DNA of 64,000 bases from Algoriphagus halophilus (GCF_900129785.1 NZ_FSRC01000001.1:1302001-1366000); one strand, 5' to 3'. Positions 46,118 through 56,044 are shown, numbered from the stretch's first letter. The notes: a model not told the origin generated them from the sequence alone. A program made the numbers and translations.

Positions 46118-47224
46118 TTATTCATGAACTCCTTCAGCATGGTCTACCGTTTTTCCCTCCAGGGTCAAATATTCACCCATGGCATCAGCAGTCATACAGG
46201 AATGGACCGGTAGAATACCAAGGAGATCTCCAACTTTGACCTTGCTCAATAATTCGTCAGAGGCCTTGATGATGCCATGTTCCTGTGAGATACTTTTTAA
46301 GTAAGACCTGTCTTCAGGAATCGTCCATCCATCTTCGTTCAAGTAAACTACCTCGCCAAAGTTTTTATTTCCGTCTTGATCGATCAAAACATCTTTTGCC
46401 AAATGGACTCCACCTCCGTGTACCAAAATCTCTTTCCTGTCCTTTTTGATATCCACTACAGGGACGGCCAGGCAAACCGCAATATCTTCCTTATCACAAC
46501 CTCCAAGATTAGACTGCATTAAATCGTAAAACACAAAATTCCCAGGCCCCATTTCATCAATATCGCCAAAGTCCTCCATCACGGCACATCCGGGTGTATC
46601 TCCAATTCGCGTAACCAGATCAGGGTATTCTGTACTGTATTTGGTTTTTAGCATGGATAAGGCATTCCTTGATTCCTCATAAATAGCTGGAATGTCTGGC
46701 ATGTAGTAACTATGGCCAGGGTGAAGGTAAAATCCTTTAAAATTCAGTTGATCCGATTTTTTGGCAATCAACAAAATTTCTTCGATCAGACCGAAATCAG
46801 TCACTTCTACTCCTGTTCTTCCATAACCAGCATCAATTTCAATGAAAAAACCAACAGGATGATGGAGTTGCTCTGCAAGAATCTGAGCCGTTTTTGCATT
46901 GATGATTTGTACTGAAATGGATTGATTTTCGGCGATTTTATCAAGCTTAAGTGTTTCCAGTGGATTAAATGGGAAGGCAATATGTATGTTTTTCCAGCCC
47001 TCTCCACTCAAATATTCAGCCATTTTTATGGAAGAAACGGTCACTTCAGTGATTCCATAATCCTTAGCCCATTTTCCTATTTCCTTGGATTGCGCAGTTT
47101 TAAAATGCGGCACTAATTTCATGTGATGACGGGCTGCCTTATCAGCCATCTTTTTAATGTTGGCCCGGCAAATTTTTTCGTCCAGTAAAAGAGTTGGAGA
47201 GGTGATTAATTGGAGGTAGCTCAT
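46118..47224 (-). CDS. D-threonine aldolase / D-serine dehydratase-like PLP enzyme
   Basis: A 368-residue fold-III PLP protein with an alanine-racemase-type N-terminal barrel. The PLP lysine is in LVPHFKTAQS near residue 42. The C-terminal domain has the metal-binding His and Cys in LPVHSCMTADAM, as in D-threonine aldolase and eukaryotic-type D-serine dehydratase. EIDAGYGRTGVEV and FYLHPGHSYY are further family motifs. It would cleave or dehydrate a D-3-hydroxy amino acid; which one is not decidable here. It is a single gene. Confidence 0.87.
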   Translation of the reverse strand: MSYLQLITSPTLLLDEKICRANIKKMADKAARHHMKLVPHFKTAQSKEIGKWAKDYGITEVTVSSIKMAEYLSGEGWKNIHIAFPFNPLETLKLDKIAENQSISVQIINAKTAQILAEQLHHPVGFFIEIDAGYGRTGVEVTDFGLIEEILLIAKKSDQLNFKGFYLHPGHSYYMPDIPAIYEESRNALSMLKTKYSTEYPDLVTRIGDTPGCAVMEDFGDIDEMGPGNFVFYDLMQSNLGGCDKEDIAVCLAVPVVDIKKDRKEILVHGGGVHLAKDVLIDQDGNKNFGEVVYLNEDGWTIPEDRSYLKSISQEHGIIKASDELLSKVKVGDLLGILPVHSCMTADAMGEYLTLEGKTVDHAEGVHE

Positions 47225-47552
47225 AATTAAAATAAAAGTAAATCCCAGAATTTTGTACTGAGATGAATTTGTAATTGAGTTTATTGATTTTTTTATGAAA
47301 GTAACTTCGGAAATGGAGAATAGAAAATTAAATCAAATGTTTCCATTGAAATCAACTACTCGGTTTCTATTCCTAAAATGCGAAAAATGTTAGTTTAAAG
47401 ACAAAATTTTTGAACTCTACCATTGATGTATAGTGAATTCATAAGATTTTGAGGGCAGATGCAGGTAACACCGCCAATTCTATTAATTTTGTCACCCGAT
47501 AAAATGGTTATTATTTAGCCAGATAGAGTTATAAATTGCCTCAAAACCTTTC
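47225..47552. other. 328-bp intergenic region upstream of alaS
   Basis: It is bounded by two divergent genes. It holds a 9-bp inverted repeat, GAATAGAAA (47318-47326) and TTTCTATTC (47364-47372), and a -7-like TAATTTTG at 47484-47491, 61 bp before the alaS ATG, but no TTTG at the right distance. No T-box is recognised and none is expected in this group. No ORF or RNA gene is seen. Confidence 0.5.
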
Positions 47553-50177
47553 ATGGAAGCAAAGAAAATACGGAGTACCTTTATTGAGTTTTTCCAATCC
47601 AAGCAACATCATTACGTTCCTTCATCCCCGATTGTAGTTAAAAACGATCCTACGTTGATGTTTACCAATGCCGGGATGAACCAGTTTAAAGATGCTTTTT
47701 TAGGCAATGAAGTTGCCAAATATTCCCGTGTGGCCAATTCTCAGAAATGTCTTCGCGTCAGCGGAAAACATAATGATTTGGAAGAAGTGGGGGTGGACAC
47801 CTACCATCATACCATGTTTGAGATGTTGGGAAACTGGTCTTTTGGAGATTATTTCAAAAAAGAAGCGATTGCATGGGCTTGGGAACTGTTGACAGAGGTG
47901 TACCAACTTCCCAAGGACCGTTTATATGTTTCCGTTTTTGAAGGAGATCAAGGAGATAACTTGGGCTTGGATCAAGAGGCTTTTGATTTTTGGAAGGAAA
48001 TTGTTCCTGAAGATCGAATCATCATGGGTTCCAAAAAAGATAATTTTTGGGAGATGGGTGATACAGGTCCATGTGGTCCTTGCTCCGAAATCCATATTGA
48101 TTTAAGACCTGATGCGGAACGTGCCACCATTGCAGGTAAGGATTTGGTCAACAATGATCATGAACAAGTCATTGAAATCTGGAATTTGGTGTTCATGCAA
48201 TTCAATAGATTGGCTGATGGAAGTTTAAAGGAACTTCCTGCCAAGCATGTAGATACTGGGATGGGTTTTGAACGATTAGTGAGAGCCATTCAACAAAAAT
48301 CTTCCAATTATGACACTGATTTGTTTGCTCCATTTTTGGCTGCATTGGAAAAGAAATCGGGAAAAGTATATGGTAAAGATGAACAAACTGACATTGCATT
48401 TCGGGTAATTGTCGATCATATCCGGGCAATCGCCTTTACCATTGCAGATGGTCAATTACCTTCCAATAATAAGGCAGGTTATGTGATTCGTAGAATTTTA
48501 AGGAGAGCGGTTCGCTATGGATATACCTTTTTGGGATTCCATGAACCCTTCTTATACGAGTTAACCTCCCTAATTTCTGAAAACTTTGGAGAGATTTTCC
48601 CTGAAGTAAAACAGCAACAAGAATTCATTTCTAAAGTGATCTACGAAGAAGAAGCTTCTTTCCTTCGCACTTTGGATAATGGCCTGAAGATCCTAGACCA
48701 AATTAAAGCGGAGTTAAAGGAGAAGAATGAGCATGTAATCCCTGGGAAAACGGCATTCGAACTATATGATACCTTCGGATTTCCTTTGGATTTAACCTCA
48801 CTGATTGCTCGGGAAAACGGGTTGTCTTTGGATGAAAAGGGATTCAATGAGGAAATGGAAAAGCAAAAGTCCAGATCCCGTGCAGCTTCAGAATCTGAAA
48901 CAGGAGATTGGGTCCTAGTTCATGAGGATTCAGGTGTTGAGTTCGTCGGCTATGATTTTCTAGAAACCTATTCATATATAACAAAATACAGGGTCGTTTC
49001 GGATAAAAAGGGAGATAAGTACCAAATCGTATTGGACAAAACACCATTTTACGCCGAAAGTGGAGGGCAGGTAGGTGATACAGGTTGGTTGGTTTCTGAA
49101 GAAGAGAAGATCAGAGTGATTGATACGAAGAAAGAGAATGACTTGATTGTTCATTTCGTTGAAAAGCTACCTGCTCATCCGAGAGTTAAATTTTCTGCTG
49201 AAGTAGATCGTGAAAAGCGAACACTCAGCATGAATAACCATACCGCAACCCACTTACTTCAATCTGCATTAAAGCAAGTTCTTGGGGATCATATTCAACA
49301 AAGGGGATCTTTGGTAAATGACCAATTACTGAGATTTGACTTTTCTCATTTCGGTAAAGTAACCGAAGAGGAGCTAGCTCAAGTGGAGGAAATCGTAAAC
49401 GCCAAGATTCGGGAGAATATTCCCTTGGTAGAGCAGCGAAATGTACCGATTGAGGAAGCCAAGAAAATGGGAGCTACGGCACTATTTGGTGAAAAATATG
49501 GGGACTTTGTAAGAGTAATCACATTTGATCCAAGCTATTCTGTGGAACTTTGTGGTGGAACACATGTTCCTTATACAAGTCAAATCGGCTTGTTTAAGAT
49601 TGTTTCTGAAGGTTCCAGTGCTTCTGGTGTCCGTAGGATAGAAGCAATAACCGCAAAGGCTGCTGAAGCAAGTTTGAGACAGCAGGATCATCTGGTGAAG
49701 GAGCTTCAGGAGCTTTTGAAAAATCCAAAAGATTTGAAGAAAGCATTGGAATCTTTGATCCAGGAGAGGAATGAATTGAAGAAAGAGGTAGAAAGTTTGC
49801 AGCAAGAAAAAGCTGGTGCGGTAAAAGGTGAACTACTGAAGCAATTTACAGAAGTGAATGGAGTCAATACCTTAATCGCTAAGGTTACTTTACCGAATGC
49901 TGACTCCTTGAAAAAGCTGGTGTACGAACTGAAAAATGAAGTAGAAAATGCATTCGTAATTCTTGCAGCAGACATAGATGGAAAACCACAGATAGCGGTG
50001 ATGATAGAAGATTCTTTGGTGAAGGAAAAAGATCTGAATGCTGGTCAAATTGTAAGAGAACTAGCAAAACAGATAAAAGGTGGAGGCGGTGGCCAGCCGT
50101 TTTTTGCCACTGCAGGAGGAAAAGATCTCACTGGTCTAGAAAACGTAGTGAGCAAAGCCAAAGAATTGTACCTTTAA
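47553..50177 (+). CDS. alaS: Alanyl-tRNA synthetase
   Basis: An 874-residue class II synthetase of the usual length. The catalytic domain has PTLMFTNAGMNQFKDAFLG, YHHTMFEMLGNWSFGDYF and GDTGPCGPCSEIH. The editing domain has the zinc-site HTATHLLQSAL (HxxxH) and VELCGGTHVP. A coiled-coil-like helix (about 690-765) leads to the C-Ala DHHA1 domain with KGGGGGQPFFATAGG. It is the first gene of an alaS-gatB-lipoprotein run, 21 bp before gatB. Confidence 0.98.
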   Translation: MEAKKIRSTFIEFFQSKQHHYVPSSPIVVKNDPTLMFTNAGMNQFKDAFLGNEVAKYSRVANSQKCLRVSGKHNDLEEVGVDTYHHTMFEMLGNWSFGDYFKKEAIAWAWELLTEVYQLPKDRLYVSVFEGDQGDNLGLDQEAFDFWKEIVPEDRIIMGSKKDNFWEMGDTGPCGPCSEIHIDLRPDAERATIAGKDLVNNDHEQVIEIWNLVFMQFNRLADGSLKELPAKHVDTGMGFERLVRAIQQKSSNYDTDLFAPFLAALEKKSGKVYGKDEQTDIAFRVIVDHIRAIAFTIADGQLPSNNKAGYVIRRILRRAVRYGYTFLGFHEPFLYELTSLISENFGEIFPEVKQQQEFISKVIYEEEASFLRTLDNGLKILDQIKAELKEKNEHVIPGKTAFELYDTFGFPLDLTSLIARENGLSLDEKGFNEEMEKQKSRSRAASESETGDWVLVHEDSGVEFVGYDFLETYSYITKYRVVSDKKGDKYQIVLDKTPFYAESGGQVGDTGWLVSEEEKIRVIDTKKENDLIVHFVEKLPAHPRVKFSAEVDREKRTLSMNNHTATHLLQSALKQVLGDHIQQRGSLVNDQLLRFDFSHFGKVTEEELAQVEEIVNAKIRENIPLVEQRNVPIEEAKKMGATALFGEKYGDFVRVITFDPSYSVELCGGTHVPYTSQIGLFKIVSEGSSASGVRRIEAITAKAAEASLRQQDHLVKELQELLKNPKDLKKALESLIQERNELKKEVESLQQEKAGAVKGELLKQFTEVNGVNTLIAKVTLPNADSLKKLVYELKNEVENAFVILAADIDGKPQIAVMIEDSLVKEKDLNAGQIVRELAKQIKGGGGGQPFFATAGGKDLTGLENVVSKAKELYL

Positions 50178-50198
50178 AAGACAGTAAAAAACGCTCGA

Positions 50199-51659
50199 AT
50201 GGTTAGCGAAGAAATAAAGAATAAATATCAATTAGTCATCGGTCTGGAGGTACATTCCCAGCTTCTTACGAATAGCAAAATGTTTGCTTCTGATGCCTCT
50301 GAATATGGAAAAGCTCCAAATACACAGGTATCCGTGATTACCTTAGGCCATCCTGGTACTTTGCCGAAAGTAAATAAGAAGGCCATTGAATTTGCCATCA
50401 AAATGGGATTGGCCTGTAATTGTGAAATTACCAGACATAATGTTTTTGCCCGAAAAAATTATTTCTATCCAGATCTTCCAAAAGGTTTCCAGATCACCCA
50501 GGACAAAGGCCCCATTTGTGTAGGAGGGACTGTTCCGATCAAATTGGAGGATGGAAGAACCAAAGAGGTTTTATTGAACCGAATCCATTTGGAGGAAGAT
50601 GCTGGCAAGTCTATCCACTTGGCTGGTGAACCTGATACATTGGTGGATTTTAACCGTGCAGGTACTCCGCTGATTGAGATCGTTTCAGAACCCGATTTAA
50701 GAAGCCCGGAAGAAGCTTATGCTTTTTTGTCGGAGATCAAGAAGTTGGTAAAATACCTTGAAATCTGTGATGGGAACATGGAAGAAGGATCACTTCGCTG
50801 TGATGCCAATGTTTCCGTGATGTTAAAAGGGGCCAAGGAATATGGAAAGAAAGTTGAAGTGAAAAACATGAACTCTTTCCGAAATGTGTTCCGGGCCATA
50901 GAACATGAGCATAATCGTATCATTGAGTTACTGGAAGCAGGGGAGGAGGTCATTTCTGAGACTAGAACATTTGATGCCGCTAACGGTACAACGGCGAGTA
51001 TGCGGACCAAAGAGGACTTGAATGATTATCGATATTTTCCTGAACCGGATTTAAGCCCAGTAGTAGTTTCTGAAGAATGGTTGAGTTCTATCAAAGAAAG
51101 TATGCCTGACCTTCCTAGAGAATTACACCAGCGATTTGTAGAGCAATTTGGTTTGCCTGAATACGATGCGAGTTTCTTGACTGAGTCGAAAGAAATGGCT
51201 CTTTGGTTTAATGAACTGTGTAGTAAAACAAAAAATTATAAAGCTGCGTCTAACTGGATGATGGGACCGATAAAGTCCTATTTGAATGAAGGGTCAGTAC
51301 AGATAAAAGACTTTCCAATTAGTACTGATTCGCTTGCTGAACTTATTGCATTGATCGATGCAGGCAAGGTGAGTTTCACAGTAGCTTCTCAAAAGATATA
51401 CCCTGAGATGCTTAAATCCTCAGAGGAAAATCCGATCGAGATTGCTCAAAAGTTAAACTTAATTCAGGAAAGTGATGAATCATCCTTATTGCCAATAGTA
51501 GAGGCTGTGTTAGCCGAAAATGCGGGAAAAGTAGCAGAATTTAGATCCGGTAAAAAAGGGCTGATGGGCATGTTTATGGGACAAGTAATGAAAAAGTCCC
51601 AAGGCAAGGCCGATCCAAAAGTTGCTACCAAGCTATTGACTAAATTATTACAAAAATAA
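50199..51659 (+). CDS. gatB: Asp/Glu-tRNA(Asn/Gln) amidotransferase subunit B
   Basis: A 486-residue GatB. The N-terminal cradle domain includes VIGLEVHSQLLTNSKMF, RKNYFYPDLPKGFQITQ, VLLNRIHLEEDAGKSIH and MEEGSLRCDANVSV; the helical and YqeY-like tail domain covers about 300-486 and ends in VATKLLTKLLQK. It transamidates Glu-tRNA(Gln) or Asp-tRNA(Asn) together with GatA and GatC, which are not in the window. It follows alaS by 21 bp and precedes the thioredoxin-like lipoprotein by 3 bp. Confidence 0.97.
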   Translation: MVSEEIKNKYQLVIGLEVHSQLLTNSKMFASDASEYGKAPNTQVSVITLGHPGTLPKVNKKAIEFAIKMGLACNCEITRHNVFARKNYFYPDLPKGFQITQDKGPICVGGTVPIKLEDGRTKEVLLNRIHLEEDAGKSIHLAGEPDTLVDFNRAGTPLIEIVSEPDLRSPEEAYAFLSEIKKLVKYLEICDGNMEEGSLRCDANVSVMLKGAKEYGKKVEVKNMNSFRNVFRAIEHEHNRIIELLEAGEEVISETRTFDAANGTTASMRTKEDLNDYRYFPEPDLSPVVVSEEWLSSIKESMPDLPRELHQRFVEQFGLPEYDASFLTESKEMALWFNELCSKTKNYKAASNWMMGPIKSYLNEGSVQIKDFPISTDSLAELIALIDAGKVSFTVASQKIYPEMLKSSEENPIEIAQKLNLIQESDESSLLPIVEAVLAENAGKVAEFRSGKKGLMGMFMGQVMKKSQGKADPKVATKLLTKLLQK

Positions 51660-51662
51660 AAT

Positions 51663-52775
51663 ATGAAATATACCTCAATCTTAGTTGCCTTTGTTCTAGG
51701 TGTCACCATGCTTTCTTGCGGAAGTGCTGAAGAAGAAAATGACGGCAAAGTAGCGCTTGAAGGAAAAGTGGAAAATGCTCCGGAGGGTTTGATTATTCTT
51801 TCCCGCTTTACCGAAAGTCGACCTGTGGTGGTAGATACCCTATCTCTCCAATCAGATGGATCTTTCGAATATACAGTGGACGTGGAAGTTCCCACCTTTT
51901 TCGCATTGAATTTATTTGACCAAAGAACAGTAAGACTTGCGCTATATAAAGAGGATGTCCAATTAAATTATGACTTTTCAGATGCTGAAAGTTTGCAAAT
52001 TTCAGGTTCAAAGGACAGTCAGGAAATGCAGAAAATTGATGGATTGATCGCTGATTATCAGAATAAAGTAAATGAGCTGAATGAGGCTTATTACGAAGCC
52101 ATGAGTAATAATGATACGGAGACAATCAAAAGAATCCAGTCAGATGCATTACTGTTGGAAGATAACCAAGCCAAACAGGTGAAAGAGGTGATCAATAGCA
52201 TGGGGGATAGTTTTGCTTCTTTAGCTGCAATTGGTCTTTTGAATTCCAAAAATGAGTTTCAGTTTTTGGATAGTCTGGTAGCTGAATTGGATAAAAAGTA
52301 TCCTGATACCAAAATGATCATTCAATTAAAACAGCAATTGGATGAGATGAGGGCGCTTTCTATGGGACAAATTGCTCCAGAAATAGAGTTGCCTAACCCA
52401 GAAGGTCAGATAGTCAAATTATCTGATTTTAGAGGGAAATATGTGATGATTGATTTTTGGGCTGGATGGTGTAAACCATGTCGTGAAGAAAACCCAAATG
52501 TGGTCAGACTATATAATGAATACAAGGATCAAGGATTTGAGGTTTTTGGAGTTTCTCTTGATAGAACCCGTGAAGCTTGGGTAGATGCTATTTTTGAAGA
52601 TGGATTAACTTGGACACAAGTTTCCGATTTGAAATACTTTAACTCTGTGGCTGCAGAATTGTATCAGATCAACGCTATTCCAGCGACATATTTAATTGAC
52701 CCAGATGGTAAAATTATTGGGAAGGATTTAAGAGGCCCAAGTCTTGAAAGCAAGCTGAAAGAGATTTTCGAATAA
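51663..52775 (+). CDS. Thioredoxin-like (TlpA/ResA) lipoprotein with DUF4369-like domain
   Basis: A 370-residue lipoprotein; the lipobox Cys is at residue 19 (GVTMLSC). Residues about 28-120 resemble DUF4369 (VALEGKVENAPEGLIILSRF), a helical linker follows, and about 235-370 form an AhpC/TSA or TlpA-like thioredoxin domain with WAGWCKPCREENP. It is probably a periplasmic thiol-disulfide reductase, possibly for cytochrome c or other cysteine proteins. Its start is 3 bp after gatB, but the two functions are not obviously linked. A strong terminator follows. Confidence 0.88.
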   Translation: MKYTSILVAFVLGVTMLSCGSAEEENDGKVALEGKVENAPEGLIILSRFTESRPVVVDTLSLQSDGSFEYTVDVEVPTFFALNLFDQRTVRLALYKEDVQLNYDFSDAESLQISGSKDSQEMQKIDGLIADYQNKVNELNEAYYEAMSNNDTETIKRIQSDALLLEDNQAKQVKEVINSMGDSFASLAAIGLLNSKNEFQFLDSLVAELDKKYPDTKMIIQLKQQLDEMRALSMGQIAPEIELPNPEGQIVKLSDFRGKYVMIDFWAGWCKPCREENPNVVRLYNEYKDQGFEVFGVSLDRTREAWVDAIFEDGLTWTQVSDLKYFNSVAAELYQINAIPATYLIDPDGKIIGKDLRGPSLESKLKEIFE

Positions 52776-52795
52776 TAAAATCAAGTTTAAAAACT

Positions 52796-52830
52796 AAAAT
52801 GCCTTCTGATTAAAAATCAGAAGGCATTTT
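52796..52830 (+). terminator. Strong intrinsic terminator of the alaS-gatB run
   Basis: AAAATGCCTTCTGATT (52796-52811) and AATCAGAAGGCATTTT (52815-52830) form a perfect 16-bp stem with an AAA loop followed by T residues. Its minus-strand reading also ends in a short T-rich tract, so it may work both ways. Confidence 0.92.
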
Positions 52831-52853
52831 TTTTAAAATTTTAACTAAAACAA

Positions 52854-52890
52854 AAGGAAGGAGGAAAAAATTACCAAACAGTCCTTCCTT
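52854..52890 (-). terminator. Possible terminator of proC
   Basis: AAGGAAGGA (52854-52862) and TCCTTCCTT (52882-52890) are a perfect 9-bp inverted repeat with a 19-bp spacer; on the minus strand it is followed by TTGTTTT. It lies about 175 bp past the proC stop. Confidence 0.45.
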
Positions 52891-53064
52891 GAAAAATCGT
52901 GTCACTTAAAAAGGAATAGCAAAAGTTGTTTATCACCCGAGACAAAACTAGTAAAAAGATTTAAAAGAAAAACAAAAATTAAATTATTCTTTTTTGAACT
53001 AATTGGGTTTTTGAGGGATTTAACTTAACTATTCCGTGATTTTTTCTTAATAGGAAAAAAGAAG

Positions 53065-53868
53065 CTATTTTTTTTCGATTTTTTCAAAACTAGCAATGAC
53101 CCCTCTTACCATTGCTGAACTAAAACCTTGATGTTCCATTTCATTTAGTCCTACGATGGTACAGCCTTTTGGAGTAGTGACTTTATCAATGGCTTCCTCC
53201 GGATGAATATTTTGTTGAATCATCAATTCAGCCGCTCCTTTTACTGTTTGATTAACGATCCTGCTGGCAGTTTTGGAATCAAATCCAATCTGAATTCCTC
53301 CCTGGATCATAGCGCGCATAAATCTTAATACATAAGCAATACCACAGGCTCCCAATACAGTGGAAGCTTCCATCAGTGATTCATCGATATCAATGGTGAT
53401 ACCTATGGAGTTAAATAATTCTTTTACCAATGCTATTTGATCAGAATTGGCACCTCTTTGACAAACGCAAGTAATGGATTCCTGAATGTCTGCGGCAATA
53501 TTTGGCATGGCTCTAAATGCCACCATCTTTGGATCAAGCTCCTGATACATTTCGTCTAAACTAATTCCGGTGGCCAAAGAGATAATTATTTGCTTCTCTG
53601 GATCTAAAACTTCTTTGATCTCACGTAGAATAGGGCGGATATTATAAGGCTTTACGCCTAATAAAATGATGTCCGCATATTTAGCTGCGGTAAAATTGTC
53701 TGAATGAACATGAGCTCCTCTTGCCTCAAAGTCAGATAAACTGATGGTATTTCGTTTGGTAAGAGTTAGGTTTTTTGCATCAAAGCTATCTTTTTCAAGC
53801 AGTCCATTGGCAATGGATGAACCAAGATTACCACAGCCTATGATGGCAATTTTTTGAGTAGAAATCAT
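53065..53868 (-). CDS. proC: Pyrroline-5-carboxylate reductase
   Basis: A 267-residue enzyme that reduces 1-pyrroline-5-carboxylate to proline with NAD(P)H. The N-terminal Rossmann motif is IAIIGCGNLGSSIANGL, followed by ADIILLGVKPYNI and FRAMPNIAADIQESI. The C-terminal dimer and substrate domain has ACGIAYVLRFMRAMIQGG and the conserved KVTTPKGCTIVGLNEME. It is a single gene; proA and proB are not in the window. Confidence 0.95.
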   Translation of the reverse strand: MISTQKIAIIGCGNLGSSIANGLLEKDSFDAKNLTLTKRNTISLSDFEARGAHVHSDNFTAAKYADIILLGVKPYNIRPILREIKEVLDPEKQIIISLATGISLDEMYQELDPKMVAFRAMPNIAADIQESITCVCQRGANSDQIALVKELFNSIGITIDIDESLMEASTVLGACGIAYVLRFMRAMIQGGIQIGFDSKTASRIVNQTVKGAAELMIQQNIHPEEAIDKVTTPKGCTIVGLNEMEHQGFSSAMVRGVIASFEKIEKK

Positions 53869-53972
53869 AAGAAATCAAATAAGTAAGAAGTAATGAGGAT
53901 TAAAGTTAATTAAAAGGCATGTCTTATCCCCAGCGATAAAATTTTATTGGGAAGAATATTTATCTCTTAAAC

Positions 53973-54036
53973 TTTACCCAAATGAAAAAGTTAATTTTAT
54001 TTGACATAATGTAAAGTTTATTTTACATTTGGTAAA
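53973..54036 (+). promoter_or_regulatory. Promoter overlapped by palindromic operator of the regulator pair
   Basis: TTTG (54000-54003) and TACATTTG (54024-54031) match -33 and -7 with a 20-bp spacer. A perfect palindrome AATGTAAA-N6-TTTACATT (54008-54015, 54022-54029) covers the spacer and most of the -7 box. A related half-site pair, TTTACCCAAATG (53973-53984) and CATTTGGTAAA (54026-54036), brackets the region. An operator at this place would block RNA polymerase, fitting autorepression by the XRE protein encoded downstream. Confidence 0.72.
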
Positions 54037-54049
54037 AAATAGTTGACTT

Positions 54050-54466
54050 ATGAAAGAGAAATCCATCTTACATGTTCCTTTACTTTCTCCAGCATGGAAG
54101 AAAGTGGCATTTATATTTTTTCCATTACCAGTCATTTTAGTAATTGGAATGGCTTTTTCACGAATGGACATCAGTCCGGATGATTCGTCACAAATCATCT
54201 ATGGTTTTTGGGCCATAGGATTTGGATTGTTAAACCTATCACGCGAAAAAGAAGAAGATGAAATGATTAAATCTTTTAGGTTGCAAGCATTTCAAACTGG
54301 CTTTTACTGGCTGATATGGGGATTAGGGGCATTGATGTTAATCAATTATCTGCGGTATGATAGGATTACCTCCGAAATATTTACGGCTTATTTGGTGCTG
54401 TTTCTTTTAAATGCCTATGTATATGCCGCTTTTCAATATCAAAAATACATGGCCTCAAAAGATTGA
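54050..54466 (+). CDS. Small membrane protein paired with XRE regulator
   Basis: A 138-residue membrane protein with four hydrophobic segments (about 20-36, 47-62, 84-102, 108-126) and a short charged loop REKEEDEMIKSFR between helices 2 and 3. I do not recognise a named family with certainty; small four-helix proteins next to 66-residue XRE regulators are common in Bacteroidota and Firmicutes. It is the first gene after the operator-overlapped promoter and is followed by the regulator 83 bp downstream. Confidence 0.75.
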   Translation: MKEKSILHVPLLSPAWKKVAFIFFPLPVILVIGMAFSRMDISPDDSSQIIYGFWAIGFGLLNLSREKEEDEMIKSFRLQAFQTGFYWLIWGLGALMLINYLRYDRITSEIFTAYLVLFLLNAYVYAAFQYQKYMASKD

Positions 54467-54549
54467 TGCTTAATATCATAACTCATGAAATGTACAGAGA
54501 TCTTAATGCCGCATTATTTTGAAAATAACAGAATTGTAGGGTTCGCAAG

Positions 54550-54750
54550 ATGAAAAACACAATCAAAGTAGAGCGGGCAAGAAATAATATGACCCAACAG
54601 GATTTGGCAGACCGGGTTAATGTATCAAGGCAAACCATTAACAGTATAGAGGCTGGTAAATATGTTCCATCTACGGTCCTGTCCCTGAAAATTGCCAAAG
54701 TTTTTGTGGTACCAATAGAAGAATTATTTGAACTAGAAGAAGGAGATTAG
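54550..54750 (+). CDS. XRE-family helix-turn-helix regulator
   Basis: A 66-residue stand-alone HTH_3 domain: KVERARNNMTQQDLADRVNV, the recognition helix SRQTINSIEAGKYVPS and SLKIAKVFVVPIEELFE. This is the YozG-like type of tiny regulator that usually controls its own operon with a membrane protein. It probably binds the palindrome at 54008-54029. A sugar-nucleotide and glycosyltransferase cluster follows, but a separate promoter lies between them. Confidence 0.9.
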   Translation: MKNTIKVERARNNMTQQDLADRVNVSRQTINSIEAGKYVPSTVLSLKIAKVFVVPIEELFELEEGD

Positions 54751-54812
54751 GAGGATGTGTATTTCTTGGAATACCATTTGCGTTTTTTAAGGCACAAAAG
54801 ACTAGAATATCT

Positions 54813-54820
54813 TACCTTTG
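54813..54820 (+). promoter_or_regulatory. Putative -7 element of the glycosyltransferase gene
   Basis: TACCTTTG matches TAnnTTTG 21 bp upstream of the ATG at 54841. No TTTG is found at 19-22 bp, so support is partial. The longer frame from 54757 would run through this element, which favours the ATG at 54841 as the start. Confidence 0.4.
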
Positions 54821-54840
54821 CGCCTTTACAAATCTTTTTC

Positions 54841-56007
54841 ATGACCAAGCTGATTCGAATCACCACTGTACCAATTTCTCTTAAACTATTGCTCTCCGGG
54901 CAAATGAAGTTTATGAAGGAAAAGGGGTTAGATGTAGTAATGGTGAGCAGTGATGGGAGGGAAGTTGCACAGGTACTTAAGAATGAAGGAGTCAGGCATG
55001 AAGTGATTCCATTCACCAGAAAAATCACCCCCATTCACGACCTCAAATGCTTGTGGCAATTATATCAGTTGTTTAAAGTTGAAAAACCGGATATTGTTCA
55101 TACTCATACTCCTAAGGCAGGTATTTTGGGAATGATTGCAGCCAAATTAGCAGGGGTTAAAGTGCGAATCCATACTTTGGCTGGAATTCCATTCATGTCT
55201 GCAGAAGGAGGAAAGAAAGGTCTTCTGGAAAAAGTGGAAAAATATACCTACCAATATGCCACCGAAGTTTGGCCCAATTCCAATGGATTAAAGAAATTTA
55301 TTTTAAATGAGAACCTGTGCGATGAGGATAAAATACACATCATTGGTAAGGGTTCATCAAATGGAGTAGACCTGACTAAATTCAGTCGGAATTCCTTAAA
55401 GGAAAACCATTTAGTGGCTGCTACCATGAGAATTCTTCCTGGAGAAAATGAATTTGTGATCTTGTCTGTTGGAAGGTTGGTTAAAGATAAAGGGATCGAA
55501 GAATTAGTCGCTGCTTTTACGAATTCAAAAATTGTCAATCAATCAAAATTAGTGTTGCTTGGAAGTTATGAGCAAGAACTGGATCCATTATCACCTGAAA
55601 CCATTCAGACGATCACGGACCATCCAAGAATAGTGCAGATTGACTGGTCAGATCATGTAGCCCATTATATGGCACTGGCAGATGTTTTAGTACATCCATC
55701 TCATAGGGAAGGATTTCCAAATGTGTTATTGGAAGCTGGTGCAATGCAACTACCCGTAATCTGTTCTGGAATAATTGGAAATACTGATTTGATCACTCAG
55801 CAAAAGACAGGATTAATTTTTCCTGTAAAAGATGCGGCTGTTTTAAAAGAGGCTTTGGAATTTGCGTTTGTGAAAAGAGAAAAAATGACCCAACTGGGGA
55901 TCGCTCTTTATGAGGAAGTTAAGGCCAACTATAATAGACCCAATGTTCATCAAGAAATTTTTGATCGATACCAGCAGTTGCTAGGGGCGGTCAGTCCATC
56001 AGAATGA
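54841..56007 (+). CDS. Glycosyltransferase family 4
   Basis: 388 residues from the ATG at 54841 ([20 protein letters not shown]). It is a GT-B enzyme with an N-terminal acceptor domain ([20 protein letters not shown]) and a C-terminal nucleotide-sugar domain ([36 protein letters not shown] with the E-x7-E motif of GT4). It resembles WbnK/CapM-like enzymes in surface polysaccharide synthesis. It precedes two sugar-nucleotide genes by 37 bp, so the three probably form one operon. Confidence 0.9.
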   Translation: MTKLIRITTVPISLKLLLSGQMKFMKEKGLDVVMVSSDGREVAQVLKNEGVRHEVIPFTRKITPIHDLKCLWQLYQLFKVEKPDIVHTHTPKAGILGMIAAKLAGVKVRIHTLAGIPFMSAEGGKKGLLEKVEKYTYQYATEVWPNSNGLKKFILNENLCDEDKIHIIGKGSSNGVDLTKFSRNSLKENHLVAATMRILPGENEFVILSVGRLVKDKGIEELVAAFTNSKIVNQSKLVLLGSYEQELDPLSPETIQTITDHPRIVQIDWSDHVAHYMALADVLVHPSHREGFPNVLLEAGAMQLPVICSGIIGNTDLITQQKTGLIFPVKDAAVLKEALEFAFVKREKMTQLGIALYEEVKANYNRPNVHQEIFDRYQQLLGAVSPSE

Positions 56008-56044
56008 CGTATATTTAGGCCTTAATCACGTAATACACTCTTTT

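Noticed and set aside
51464..51895. 143-residue minus-strand ORF across the gatB-lipoprotein junction
   Set aside because: It lies antisense to two well-supported genes and its composition (Ser/Thr-rich) is that of a complementary frame.
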